Positions 55,610 through 64,000 of a DNA stretch of 64,000 bases are shown here, one piece after another. Position numbers and translations under genes: made by a program. The DNA comes from Ignavibacteria bacterium (GTDB lineage Bacteria > Bacteroidota > Ignavibacteria > Tepidaquicellales > Tepidaquicellaceae). Within the stretch, counting starts at the first letter, position 1, and each line of letters begins with the position of its first letter. The notes below the pieces were generated by a model that was not told the DNA's origin, did not search any database, and was given only the letters and a program-made list of their open reading frames with translations. The stretch spans positions 202,313 to 266,312 of the forward strand of contig JBAZNU010000005.1 in the NCBI GenBank assembly GCA_041649015.1. Reading direction: 5' to 3'.

Positions 55610-56476
55610 CTATCTCTTGCCTTTCCTTATATCCTCTCCCCATAGTAGTTTTTCATAGAGCGTATTAAAAAATGACCAATTATGTTTTTTTACGCTTTCA
55701 ATTGAGTGTTCTGATTTTTCTATAATTATCTCAAGAGGAGCTTCTTTTATGAGTCCTTTATAACCATCCGGTGTAATTCTTACTTTTACATCGTTGTATG
55801 ATTTCACCGTTATTCTTCCTGAATCGGGTACTATTACTGGTCTGAAATTAAGTGAATGAGGACATATCGGCGTTATTATAAATACTTTGCTGAATGGTGT
55901 TATAATAGGTCCTCCTGCCGATAGTGAATATCCTGTCGAACCCGTCGGTGTTGAAATGAGTACTCCATCTGCAAAGAATCTTCCGACAAATTCCTTGTTA
56001 TAAAATATACCAAGTTCAACCATTTTTATCGTATCTGCTTTGTCTATAACAATTTCATTTAATGCATCAAATTCATACTTGCCGTTCACTGTACACTTAG
56101 CGAGATGTAGTTTTATTATTTTATACTTATTTTTTATAACTTCACTAAAGAATTTTTCAATCTCTGTTGGCATTATATCCGACATGAATCCAAGCGTTCC
56201 TAAGTTAATTCCAACAACTGGTTTATCAGTGTGTTTTATCATTCTTGTAGAATTTAGGAATGTACCGTCGCCGCCTATTGAAACTATAATGTCAGATCTA
56301 TTTATAAGCATACTTATTCTCAGAAACTTACTACTTATTTCTTTCGATTTTATTATTTGCTTAAAATCATCATGAAGAAAATAGGAAATATTCTTGCGCC
56401 TAAAATATTTTATTAATGATATAATTACTTTTTCAATCCCGGCTTTATTCTTATTCCCTATTATCCCGAATGTCAT
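55610..56476 (-). CDS. nadK: NAD kinase
   Basis: The 288-residue kinase phosphorylates NAD to NADP. The catalytic GGDG motif is at 68-71 (IVSIGGDGTFLNSTRMI), followed by PVVGINLGTLGFMSD, NEIVID and STPTGSTGYSLSAGGPII, all diagnostic. It is the last gene of the minus-strand operon, five bases after the DUF1844 gene. Convergence with the permease gene at a two-base distance leaves no room for a classic terminator. Confidence 0.96.
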   Translation of the reverse strand: MTFGIIGNKNKAGIEKVIISLIKYFRRKNISYFLHDDFKQIIKSKEISSKFLRISMLINRSDIIVSIGGDGTFLNSTRMIKHTDKPVVGINLGTLGFMSDIMPTEIEKFFSEVIKNKYKIIKLHLAKCTVNGKYEFDALNEIVIDKADTIKMVELGIFYNKEFVGRFFADGVLISTPTGSTGYSLSAGGPIITPFSKVFIITPICPHSLNFRPVIVPDSGRITVKSYNDVKVRITPDGYKGLIKEAPLEIIIEKSEHSIESVKKHNWSFFNTLYEKLLWGEDIRKGKR

Positions 56477-56481
56477 GATAT

Positions 56482-56781
56482 TTATCCCTTATTTTCCTTG
56501 TTCTCAGTGGTGTCGCTGTCCTTTTTGCTTTTCTCGTCAACGTAGTTTAACCTTAGGTCGGATACTACAGTCTCTAATACCTTCTTCTCCTCATCTGTAA
56601 ATCCTTCTTTTGATTTATGTAGTAGCATGTCTATCATGTCTATTGACACTTCTGCGCCTTCCAAATTTTTTTCAACTTTATCCGTCATCGGATTCTTTAT
56701 TTTCCCAAGGTTCATCATTGCCTGCATCTGCAATGAATAAACAAGTGCTACGAATAGTTCTGATGATTTATTTTTTTCCAT
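56482..56781 (-). CDS. DUF1844 protein
   Basis: This 99-residue protein of the DUF1844 family has LFVALVYSLQMQAMMNLGKI, a central acidic helix, and LHKSKEGFTDEEKKVLETVVSDLRLNYV. The C terminus is a short charged tail. Function is unknown in the family. Its start overlaps the end of the O-antigen ligase-like gene by 14 bases, and nadK follows after five bases, so it is part of the same operon. Confidence 0.88.
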   Translation of the reverse strand: MEKNKSSELFVALVYSLQMQAMMNLGKIKNPMTDKVEKNLEGAEVSIDMIDMLLHKSKEGFTDEEKKVLETVVSDLRLNYVDEKSKKDSDTTENKENKG

Positions 56782-58003
56782 TTATTATATTATTTTTATA
56801 ATTTATAAATTTTAATGTGAATACTATGGATATTAAGTAATACAACAATGTTACAACTTCCCAGTCTCCAAAATTCCATTCAAAAATACCTGAAATATGA
56901 AAAGAAATCATTGCAATAATTATTCCTATCACAATTTCCTTATCAAAAGTGTTTTTTGCTCGCCTGTAATCTCTGATAGTATAATAAAATATCGTCGTCC
57001 ATATTAACAAATAAAATAACGCTCCGGTTGTACCCGTTGTCGCAAGTATCATCACTGGATTGCTGTGAAAATGAGAACCCTCGCCATGACTTTCTGGATT
57101 TTTATACATTCTGTAAACATTCGTAATTTCGTTATCTCCTGTTCCAAGCAGGGGAAAGTCTTTGTACACTTTTATTCCAACTTCCCACATAACAATCCTG
57201 CTTTTATTGCTTGGGTGATTAAAATCTAATATGCTCCTTACTCGGTCTTTCCCCGAATTAGGTGTTACTATCCATAAAAGACATAGAAAGAGTATGAATG
57301 AAACCAGAAATCTCCAGTTAACAAAAATCCCGTAAATTATCAATGCTGCCAGTACCCCAAGATATACGTTCCTCGATTGTGTTAGAAACAGCGATACGAG
57401 AATCGGAATAAGAATTATTATTAAATATATTTTCTTTACCTTGTATTTATTTTTCGATAACAAAAAAGGAAATATTGCCATTAATATCAGCATCTTTATT
57501 TCGCCCGCTGTAATTGGATAGCTGAAATAATCAATTCTGATTTCGGAAAAACTTGTAGTTTTTAAATTTTCTGAAAGTGTGAGAGCAAACTTAACGATCT
57601 CTATGCAGGACAGTATAGAAAATACTGCAGCTATTATTAACAAATTCCTCAAAATATCACTTTTGGATTTTATTACAGTCGGATTCGAAAAGAAACATAT
57701 TATTAAAAGATACCTCTTAAGGCCTGTAAGTGCATCCTCTGGAAAGTAAGCAAAAATTCTCGATAGAGTATCGACTATTATATAAATTCCAAAACTTAGT
57801 AGGAAGTATTTATATTCTTTGAAAAAAAATCTAAAGGATAAAAAATCCTTTTCCTTGTATATTTTAAAGCCCCACAGTACAACCCATGCACCAAGAGAAA
57901 TTGAACTTAATGCCATAGAAAAACCTATGGATATTATTTGCAGAAGAATAAAATAATTAATTATTTTATCTAAAGTAAATTCCTCTTTTTTTATTCTTAG
58001 CAT
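56768..58003 (-). CDS. O-antigen ligase / Wzy_C family membrane protein
   Basis: This 411-residue multi-pass protein has about ten to twelve helices and a large periplasmic loop containing NPESHGEGSHFHSNPVMILATTG, the His-bearing loop typical of WaaL/Wzy_C proteins, preceded by LTQSRNVYLG. Such proteins attach or polymerise O-antigen at the inner membrane. It lies between the MsbA-like exporter (two bases upstream) and DUF1844, which fits LPS assembly. Whether it is ligase or polymerase cannot be decided. Confidence 0.82.
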   Translation of the reverse strand: MLRIKKEEFTLDKIINYFILLQIISIGFSMALSSISLGAWVVLWGFKIYKEKDFLSFRFFFKEYKYFLLSFGIYIIVDTLSRIFAYFPEDALTGLKRYLLIICFFSNPTVIKSKSDILRNLLIIAAVFSILSCIEIVKFALTLSENLKTTSFSEIRIDYFSYPITAGEIKMLILMAIFPFLLSKNKYKVKKIYLIIILIPILVSLFLTQSRNVYLGVLAALIIYGIFVNWRFLVSFILFLCLLWIVTPNSGKDRVRSILDFNHPSNKSRIVMWEVGIKVYKDFPLLGTGDNEITNVYRMYKNPESHGEGSHFHSNPVMILATTGTTGALFYLLIWTTIFYYTIRDYRRAKNTFDKEIVIGIIIAMISFHISGIFEWNFGDWEVVTLLYYLISIVFTLKFINYKNNIINGKK

Positions 58004-58005
58004 AT

Positions 58006-59829
58006 TTAATCGCTTGTATTAAACTGTATCTCGTAAAGTCTTTTGTATAATCCATCCTTATCTTTCATCAGTTCATCGTGTGTTCCAACCTGTGATATGC
58101 CGCTTTCCGCAATTACAGCTATCTTGTCCGCATTCTTTATCGTAGATAGTCTGTGAGCTATTACAATTGATGTCCTGTTTGCCATAAGATTATCAATCGC
58201 TTCTTGTACAATTCTTTCGGATTCAGTATCAAGTGATGATGTTGCTTCATCAAGTATCAATATCTGCGGATTTCTTAGTAATGCTCTTGCAATTGCAATC
58301 CGTTGCTTCTGTCCGCCGGATAACTTCAAACCTCTTTCACCGACTATTGAATCAAATCCATTGTCAAGTTGTTCTATAAACTCAAGTGCATTCGCATTCT
58401 TTGCCGCATTCCTTAGTTCTTCATCAGATATATTATCCATTCCAAACACGATGTTATTCCTTACAGTATCATTAAAAAGAATCGTTTCCTGAGGGACTAT
58501 GCCTATAAGATCTCTTAGCTGGCTGAATCTGATATCCTTAACATTATTCCCGTCAAATAATATTTGACCCTCTGTTACGTCGTAAAATCTTGCGATTAAA
58601 TCTGCCATTGTTGACTTGCCTGAACCTGAAGGACCTACTATTGCAACAATTTCTGATTTGTTTATTTTAAGGTTTATATCCTTTAAAATGTATTTATTAG
58701 TATCATAATAAAAAGATACATTTTTCAATTCTATCTCTTTTGTGAAGTTTCTGTAATCTTTCGGTTCTACGGCATCTTTAACCTCTATTGGGTAGTCGAG
58801 TATTTCAAATATTCTTTGTCCCGATGCTGCTGATTCCTGAATTCTGTTCGATACTGACGAAAGATTTTTAATCGGCACAATAAGCTGAAAAAGTATAAAA
58901 ATAAAGCCGAGAAATTCTTCCGGTCTGAGGTTATTATATATTAATATTTCTCTTCCTCCGAACCAGATTATTATAACACCCGCTAATATTGTAAGAAATT
59001 CAGTAATCGGTGATGCAAGCTCACTCATAATAGATGTCTTCATCAATAGTTTGTAATGTTCATTATTCTCTTTTCTGAATACTTCATTCCTGTACCTTTC
59101 AGCCCTGAAAGAACGTATTATTTTTGCTCCGTATATTGTCTCGTTGATTACTGATAGAAGCTCTGATAGCTTTACCTGGACCCTTAAACTTCTCCTTCTT
59201 AATGACGAACCGATTTTTGCAACTATTAGTACTGTTATAGGGAAAACTGTAAATGACATTAATGTCATTTGCCAGCTTATCGACAATGAGAGAATCAAAA
59301 AAATTATTATTAATAACGGGTCTTTTATGAGATTTGAAAATGCCGCAGAAATTCCCGACTGTATATTGTTAATATCATTAGTCATTCTCGATATCAGGTT
59401 TCCTGCTTTCTCCTGTGTAAAATATCTTATCGATAGTTTGTTCACCTTTTCATACATTTCAAATCTTATATCTCTGAGAACTCCCTTTTCAACGTATTGC
59501 ATGAAAACCGACTGAAAGAACCCTGTTACATTTTTTAAAAAGAATGCAGCAAGTATTAATAACGATATCTTCAATATTGCAGATTCCTTTGACCCGCTGA
59601 GAATGAAGTCCTCAAATATCTTTTGAATGCTCTGATAAAACCCTGTTAGGTTATCCGTCGTCTGAGAACCCTGGGTCTGGACTCCCGTGAATAAAGTCTT
59701 CAAAAGTGGAATCGTCAGATAGATTGAAAGTGCACTGAATAATGAAAACAATAATGACATAACAACGGATAAGAATATGTATTTCTTGTACTTCTTTATG
59801 TATGTTATTATTCTGAGGTATATTTTCAT
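58006..59829 (-). CDS. ABC exporter, MsbA-like lipid flippase
   Basis: The 607-residue half-transporter has six membrane helices (about 18-330), then an ATPase domain with Walker A GPSGSGKST, signature LSGGQKQRIAIARALLRNP, Walker B ILILDEATSSLD and AHRLSTIKNAD. This is the layout of MsbA, which flips lipid A-core. The neighbouring core-type glycosyltransferase and O-antigen ligase support that role over drug export. The start overlaps the GT2 stop by four bases. Confidence 0.88.
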   Translation of the reverse strand: MKIYLRIITYIKKYKKYIFLSVVMSLLFSLFSALSIYLTIPLLKTLFTGVQTQGSQTTDNLTGFYQSIQKIFEDFILSGSKESAILKISLLILAAFFLKNVTGFFQSVFMQYVEKGVLRDIRFEMYEKVNKLSIRYFTQEKAGNLISRMTNDINNIQSGISAAFSNLIKDPLLIIIFLILSLSISWQMTLMSFTVFPITVLIVAKIGSSLRRRSLRVQVKLSELLSVINETIYGAKIIRSFRAERYRNEVFRKENNEHYKLLMKTSIMSELASPITEFLTILAGVIIIWFGGREILIYNNLRPEEFLGFIFILFQLIVPIKNLSSVSNRIQESAASGQRIFEILDYPIEVKDAVEPKDYRNFTKEIELKNVSFYYDTNKYILKDINLKINKSEIVAIVGPSGSGKSTMADLIARFYDVTEGQILFDGNNVKDIRFSQLRDLIGIVPQETILFNDTVRNNIVFGMDNISDEELRNAAKNANALEFIEQLDNGFDSIVGERGLKLSGGQKQRIAIARALLRNPQILILDEATSSLDTESERIVQEAIDNLMANRTSIVIAHRLSTIKNADKIAVIAESGISQVGTHDELMKDKDGLYKRLYEIQFNTSD

Positions 59830-60578
59830 TTACTTCCGTTTTTGTTCTGGCTTTCCCATATTTTCATGTATGTTAGCAAAGTAGTTATCAGGTCAAAATT
59901 TGCTACCATTAGCCCGGGAATCCCATCCCTGAACCCTCCGCGTATAAAATATATATTAATAAATCTCCGCAGTGGTCTTAAAATCATATCCGTATAACCT
60001 GTTTTTTCCCTGCCAATTTTTTCTTCAGCTTGAAGTGTTGAGTATTGATTTACCTTTGCCATAAATTCGGATATCGATTGTACTGTGTAATGCAATATAT
60101 CACCTTTTAGTACACCCACTTCACCGTCTATTTCGTAACCTTCATGAACAAGTCTTTCTGAAATACTTGTTCTTTCTCTTCTGAAAAATCTTTTCTGATA
60201 ACCTGGATACCAACCTCCATGTTTTATCCATATTGTGAGAAAGAAGTTCTTACGCGGTAACTTATAACCATTATATTTATTGTCTCTGTTATTTATAATT
60301 GAAAGTATCTCTTCTCTTAATTCATTAGAGCATCGTTCATCCGCGTCAAGCACTAATACCCATTCCTTCGTTGATTTAGAAAGTGCAAACTGTCTTTGTT
60401 TCGCAAATCCCTCCCATTTATTAACATATACGTTCTTCGTGTATTTACTGGCAATTACTGCAGTTTTGTCCTTGCTTTCTCCGTCAACAACTATTATCTC
60501 ATCCGCCCATAAAACACTCTTTAGGCAGTCTTCGACATTCTTTTCCTCATCCTTGCAGATTATATTTACTGAAATCAA
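59826..60578 (-). CDS. Glycosyltransferase family 2, LPS core type (WaaE/KdtX-like)
   Basis: This 250-residue GT-A enzyme has NIICKDEEKNVEDCLKSVLW, IIVVDGESKDKT, NVYVNKWEGFAKQRQFAL and the metal-binding DADER, followed by RRERTSISERLVHEGYEI. These are typical of WaaE-like enzymes that add the first glucose to heptose in the LPS core. No membrane segment is evident. It is first in the five-gene minus-strand operon. Confidence 0.9.
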   Translation of the reverse strand: MISVNIICKDEEKNVEDCLKSVLWADEIIVVDGESKDKTAVIASKYTKNVYVNKWEGFAKQRQFALSKSTKEWVLVLDADERCSNELREEILSIINNRDNKYNGYKLPRKNFFLTIWIKHGGWYPGYQKRFFRRERTSISERLVHEGYEIDGEVGVLKGDILHYTVQSISEFMAKVNQYSTLQAEEKIGREKTGYTDMILRPLRRFINIYFIRGGFRDGIPGLMVANFDLITTLLTYMKIWESQNKNGSK

Positions 60579-60945
60579 ATTTATTTTTTAATATCAATCA
60601 ATTTAATGAAACACTATCAAATATGTAATTACAAAATAAATCGGAAAATCCCCGCTACAAACTCAACCTCTATTAACCTTCCAAATCTCCTTAACCCTCA
60701 GAAATTATATCGATTCATTTATCAGTGTGAATCATAATTTTTCAGTTCTTATCAGTGTGTGATTTTTAATTAATTTTTCTTTCACGTATGAAATATATTG
60801 TTTCTTATATCTATATGCGCTCTCAAAAATTTATCTTTTCCCGTAATCTGTATTCCAATAAGCTCTTTCCCTGTTCCTATAATATTCCTAATCTCTCAAT
60901 TGATAATTTAATCAATATTTCATAATTTTATTAAAATAATTAACT
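60579..60945. other. 367-bp divergent intergenic region
   Basis: This must contain promoters for the LPS operon (leftward) and clpB (rightward). Apart from the direct repeats at 60719-60759, it is AT-rich with no gene or hairpin seen. No CIRCE-type inverted repeat was found before clpB. Confidence 0.45.
60719..60759. promoter_or_regulatory. Two direct repeats TTATCAGTGTG, 30 bp apart
   Basis: Identical 11-base units lie at 60719-60729 and 60749-60759, exactly 30 bases (about three helical turns) apart, in the gap between the LPS operon and clpB. The spacing fits two protein subunits on one DNA face. Which gene they would control is unknown. Confidence 0.3.
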
Positions 60946-62256
60946 ATGCCGATAAACTTTAATAAACTTACAACAAAATCTCAGGAAGCTTTACAAAAAG
61001 CTCAGGATATTGCCGTAAATAATTCTAATCAAATAATCGAGCCGGCACATCTTTTTTCTGCAATGCTAAGCGAAAATGAAAGTATATTAAATTCTATAAT
61101 CATTAAACTTTCCGTTGACAAGGAGCAGCTTATAAACCGTACGGATGAACTCATTAACGCTATGCCAAAAGTTTCCGGAAGCGTATCTGAACAGCTTTCT
61201 ATCTCTCGGGAATTAAATAGTGTTCTCGAGAAAGCTTTTTCCGAAGCCTCAGATATGAAAGATGATTATGTCTCTGTAGAACATCTGCTTATCGGTCTAA
61301 TTGAAACAAAAGGTAATGTGTCTATTATTTTAAAATCTTTTAATCTCACAAAGAAAAGCATTTTAAATATTCTAAAAAATGTAAGAGGTTCCCAGCGTGT
61401 AACATCCCAAAATCCTGAAGATACTTTTCAGGCTCTCGAACGTTATGGTAAAAACTTAAACCAGCTTGCAGCTAAAGGTAAACTCGACCCTGTTATAGGA
61501 AGGGATGAAGAAATTAGAAGAGTACTTCAGGTTTTATCGCGCCGTACAAAAAACAATCCCGTTCTTATCGGTGAACCGGGTGTCGGCAAAACAGCAATAG
61601 CCGAAGGCATTGCAATCAGAATCGTCCAGGGCGATATTCCGGATGGTCTCAGAGATAAACATATTGTTGCCCTTGATATGGGAGCTCTTATCGCTGGTGC
61701 TCAATACCGTGGTCAGTTTGAAGATAGACTGAAATCAGTTTTAAAAGAAGTCCAGAGCTCTGACGGTAAGGTTATTCTGTTCATCGATGAACTCCATACT
61801 GTTATAGGTGCTGGTGCGTCCTCAGGCTCAATGGATGCATCAAACCTTTTAAAACCCGCACTCGCAAGAGGAGACTTACGCTGTATCGGTGCAACAACCC
61901 TCGATGAATACAGAAAGTACATCGAAAAAGACTCCGCTCTCGAACGCCGCTTTCAACCTGTTCTCGTCTCAGAACCTAACGTTGAAGATACTGTCTCTAT
62001 TCTTCGCGGACTTAAAGAAAAGTATGAAATCCATCACGGCGTTAGAATAACTGATGGGGCAATAGTTGCTGCCGCACAACTTTCTGATAGATATATTTCT
62101 GACAGGTTCTTACCCGATAAAGCAATCGACCTTATCGATGAAGCAGCATCAAAGCTTAGAATAGAAATCGATTCTATGCCAGAAGAGCTCGATAACATTG
62201 AGCGTCGTATTAAACAGCTCGAAATCGAACGCGAAGCTTTAAAACGAGAGTTGTAA
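60946..62256 (+). pseudogene. clpB: ClpB disaggregase, truncated after the first ATPase domain
   Basis: ClpB is normally about 860 residues; this frame ends after 436. Present: the N-terminal substrate domain (about 1-148), the first AAA+ domain with Walker A GEPGVGKT (209-216) and Walker B ILFIDELHTV, and the opening of the middle domain (IERRIKQLEIEREALKREL). The rest of the coiled middle domain and the whole second ATPase domain are missing. No continuation was found in any frame just downstream, so this is not a simple frameshift. It cannot act as a normal disaggregase. An assembly error at the repeats beyond is a real alternative. Confidence 0.8.
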
Positions 62257-62550
62257 TTTGACTATTTTATTTCTTTCTTGATTGCTTAATAAGAATGTAA
62301 CTGTAGAAATATATTTTTATCTATTCTTTTAAGCCGATTTTAATTACTATAAGTTTAATTCCCGGCTTCTTGCAGCGAAATCTTTTCCTCCTTCCCAACG
62401 CGAAGCATCGCTCTTTAAACTCCAGTTTGGGGAGGCATGCCAGGCTTTTGTTCTTAGTGCTACTATTCGTAAAAACGTTGTAATAAAAACAAACTCTTTA
62501 CAAAATAAATACACCTTGATTTTCCGTATTTATCCCGCGCGTTATAGATT

Positions 62551-62699
62551 TTTGCTCTCTTTGCGTCCTTTGCATTCTCTGCGAGCTTTGCGATAAAAAT
62601 CTTTTTTTAATAATCTTTGCGTTAAAATCTTTTGTAAATAATCTTTTAAGCTATAATATCCTACATTTTTCTTTGCGTTTTCTGCGGTTAAAATTCTTC
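62551..62699. repeat. Degenerate CTTTGCG / CTCTGCG-type repeat block
   Basis: Three stretches share the core CTTTGCG followed by TAAAATCTT-like ends: 62551-62601, 62613-62632 and 62667-62699 (the last with TTTTCTGCGGTTAAAATTC). Similar sequences (the complement resembles TTAACCGCAGA...) are known as dispersed noncoding repeats in many bacteria, from general knowledge. Function unknown. Confidence 0.5.
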
Positions 62700-62796
62700 A
62701 ACATTTGTTTTTCTTCCTTTTGTTTGTAGATTTATCTACGTCGTGTAACGCAATTCTTCGATCCCGCCTTATTGAAAACCCGCCGTCTGTCGAAGA

Positions 62797-62817
62797 CCCG
62801 CCTATCTTTTTGGCGGG
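62797..62817. repeat. GC-rich hairpin in AT-rich noncoding DNA
   Basis: CCCGCC pairs with GGCGGG over a nine-base loop containing CTTTTT, in a cluster of further CCCGCC and GGGCGGG units (62763-62828). No T-tract follows, so it is not a typical terminator; it resembles a REP-like element. Confidence 0.45.
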
Positions 62818-62873
62818 AGAGGGGCGGGACATCCTGCTTGAAGCGAAATCTTGTGTTGCTTTAAACATACAAA

Positions 62874-62933
62874 GTCCCGTAGGTAGGTCTAACAATAGCA
62901 AAATAAATGTTTAACTCTGCCGTCCCGTAGGTA
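62874..62933. repeat. Two copies of GTCCCGTAGGTA
   Basis: Identical 12-base units at 62874-62885 and 62922-62933 flank AT-rich DNA. They resemble the CCCGTAGG core of dispersed repeats common in Bacteroidota genomes (general knowledge, not checked). Confidence 0.45.
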
Positions 62934-63722
62934 CTACATATTTGCTTATTTATCATACACGGCTGCTTGCAGCGAAGCCTCATTTTATTGTTTGTAATAC
63001 AACGGAGACTTTTTCTTTATTAATAACTACTTTGCATCACTTTATACTTAACGACTCAATCTTTATAACTCTCATTGTTTAATTATTCATGACGAAATGC
63101 GGACTTGATTAATACTATATTGTTACATTGACAGAAAATCAAATAATGACTATTTTGATTCAAGTATTAATAAACGCTCTTCAAAAAATAGTAACTATTT
63201 GATTCATGAGGGGGATTAAGAAAATACAATTTTGCATAATTTGAGTTATCAAATTTGTTTGTCTGAGGGGCGCGAATTTATTTTGATATTTTCTTTATCT
63301 ACAATTTCATTTCATTTCTTTGATTCATTTATCACGACTTCTAATATACATCCTGTAAATTTTGAAATTACTAATTCAGAAAAAGTTAGATCCTCAAGAG
63401 TCATTTTCCAGTATATTTCTTACTGCATAAAATATATAACTGCAGCAGAATCTAAGAAACGCTGTTTAAATGAAAATTCTTTAAAGAATTTATGAATATT
63501 TTCCGAGAAATGAGTGTAATTGTACTATATAAAGTATTGAGGAGAAAAACATCGAATATTAATACAGATTATTTTTATTTGTTTTATATATCACAGAAAT
63601 AGATGCCAAAGTATGAACATATGAATAAAAATCATTTAGGGATGCTTTATTATAGAGGGGTAAATTCAATTAATAAAATGAAATTTCCGTTAACTAATTT
63701 TATAAGAAATTTAATTCTCAAT

Positions 63723-64000
63723 ATGTATAAGAAATATTCAATATTGGTAGTTTTAATAACTTTCACAAAATTAATATTTATTGTGAATGTTTTTTCTCAA
63801 AATATTATTGTTTACAATTCGAGTAATTCAGGATTACCGGACGATGGTGTTACCTGTGTTACCCCTGATAAAAACGGGGCAATATGGATTGGAACCCAAG
63901 ATAGCGGAATTGTAAAGTTTTACAACAATCAATGGACAAGGTATGATTCAGCAAATTCGGGACTGCCTGGGAACAAAATAAGAGATATAGTATTTGACAG
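63723..64000 (+). CDS. Secreted two-component-regulator-type propeller protein (3' partial)
   Basis: The frame runs off the window end. From ATG 63723 it gives a signal peptide-like start (MYKKYSILVVLITF, ending NVFSQ) and then propeller repeats of the Reg_prop type: NSGLPDDGVTCVTPDKNGAIWIGT, then NNQWTRYDSANSGLPGNKI. Such repeats occur in sensor domains of hybrid kinases and in T9SS cargo; the missing part decides. In-frame ATGs at 63678, 63621 and 63603 also exist, but 63723 gives the best signal peptide. 92 complete codons are visible. Confidence 0.75.
   Translation, partial: MYKKYSILVVLITFTKLIFIVNVFSQNIIVYNSSNSGLPDDGVTCVTPDKNGAIWIGTQDSGIVKFYNNQWTRYDSANSGLPGNKIRDIVFD

Larger units (their letters stand above)
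62257..63722. other. About 1.4-kb noncoding, repeat-rich region
   Basis: No convincing gene is seen. The left two thirds hold several degenerate repeats listed separately, plus three copies of a GCTTxxAGCGAA-like core (62365-62378, 62836-62847, 62964-62976). The right third is AT-rich and contains the promoter and leader of the last gene. Confidence 0.55.

Noticed and set aside
62705..62914. Short ORFs in the repeat-rich region after clpB
   Set aside because: They cross hairpins and dispersed repeats, exist on both strands, and have no family features.
63232..63495. 87-codon plus-strand ORF before the last gene
   Set aside because: AT-rich, with a non-ATG start, no start context and no recognisable domain. 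Considered chance.
1..64000. CRISPR arrays, tRNA, rRNA and riboswitches
   Set aside because: Reading the intergenic stretches gave no regularly spaced identical repeats, no cloverleaf with GTTC-type loop, and no cobalamin riboswitch-like element upstream of mutA or meaB. A covariance-model scan would be decisive.

Overview
The window looks like a chromosomal segment of an AT-rich, Gram-negative member of the Bacteroidota/Chlorobiota/Ignavibacteriota group. Seven complete genes end in the C-terminal domain used by type IX secretion (core NYPNPFN, then a short basic tail ending in IK, VK, LK or MK). Ribosome binding sites are weak, and several genes appear to start with TTG. There are also a SusC/TonB-like outer membrane barrel and LPS assembly genes. 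No tRNA, rRNA or CRISPR array was found. The phylum placement is inference from protein style only.

Layout. 1-3.0 kb: gatE (5' end outside the window) and gatD, an archaeal-type tRNA-dependent amidotransferase pair. 3.2-6.9 kb: a small periplasmic protein, a NUDIX hydrolase and an outer membrane barrel. 6.9-14.3 kb: meaB, a T9SS cargo gene, and mutB-mutA for B12-dependent methylmalonyl-CoA mutase. 14.5-23.4 kb: a recombining cluster of five T9SS beta-propeller-repeat proteins, mixed with remnants of a GH74-like gene and of one deleted paralogue. 23.9-26.9 kb: rarD, two envelope-type small proteins and xth. 27-31.8 kb: two tandem ADP-forming acyl-CoA synthetase genes, the first fused to a GNAT acetyltransferase. 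31.8-33.7 kb: a class A beta-lactamase split by an in-frame TGA, a queD-like gene and a rhodanese. 34-38.5 kb: an orphan sensor kinase and a YCF48-type T9SS protein. 38.9-40.5 kb: a compact restriction-modification system with a BglII/BstYI-type active site. 41-45.5 kb: aconitase and a DUF255 protein. 45.6-55.6 kb (+): a run with a PgpH-type c-di-AMP phosphodiesterase, a Xer recombinase, glycan genes and a BmpA/YufOPQ-type ABC importer. 55.6-60.6 kb (-): an LPS-type operon (GT2, MsbA-like exporter, O-antigen ligase-like protein, DUF1844, nadK). 60.9-62.3 kb: a clpB cut off after its first ATPase domain, followed by about 1.4 kb of repeat-rich noncoding DNA. 63.7-64 kb: the start of another secreted propeller protein.

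How the parts fit together. Central metabolism genes (mutAB/meaB, acyl-CoA synthetases, aconitase) suggest propionyl/succinyl-CoA interconversion and ATP formation from acyl-CoA. The largest share of accessory coding capacity goes to surface proteins exported by T9SS and to LPS. The most unusual items are the archaeal-type GatDE pair, the mosaic T9SS cluster with gene remnants, an RmlC-like protein lacking its catalytic histidines, the nonsense-split beta-lactamase and the half-length clpB.
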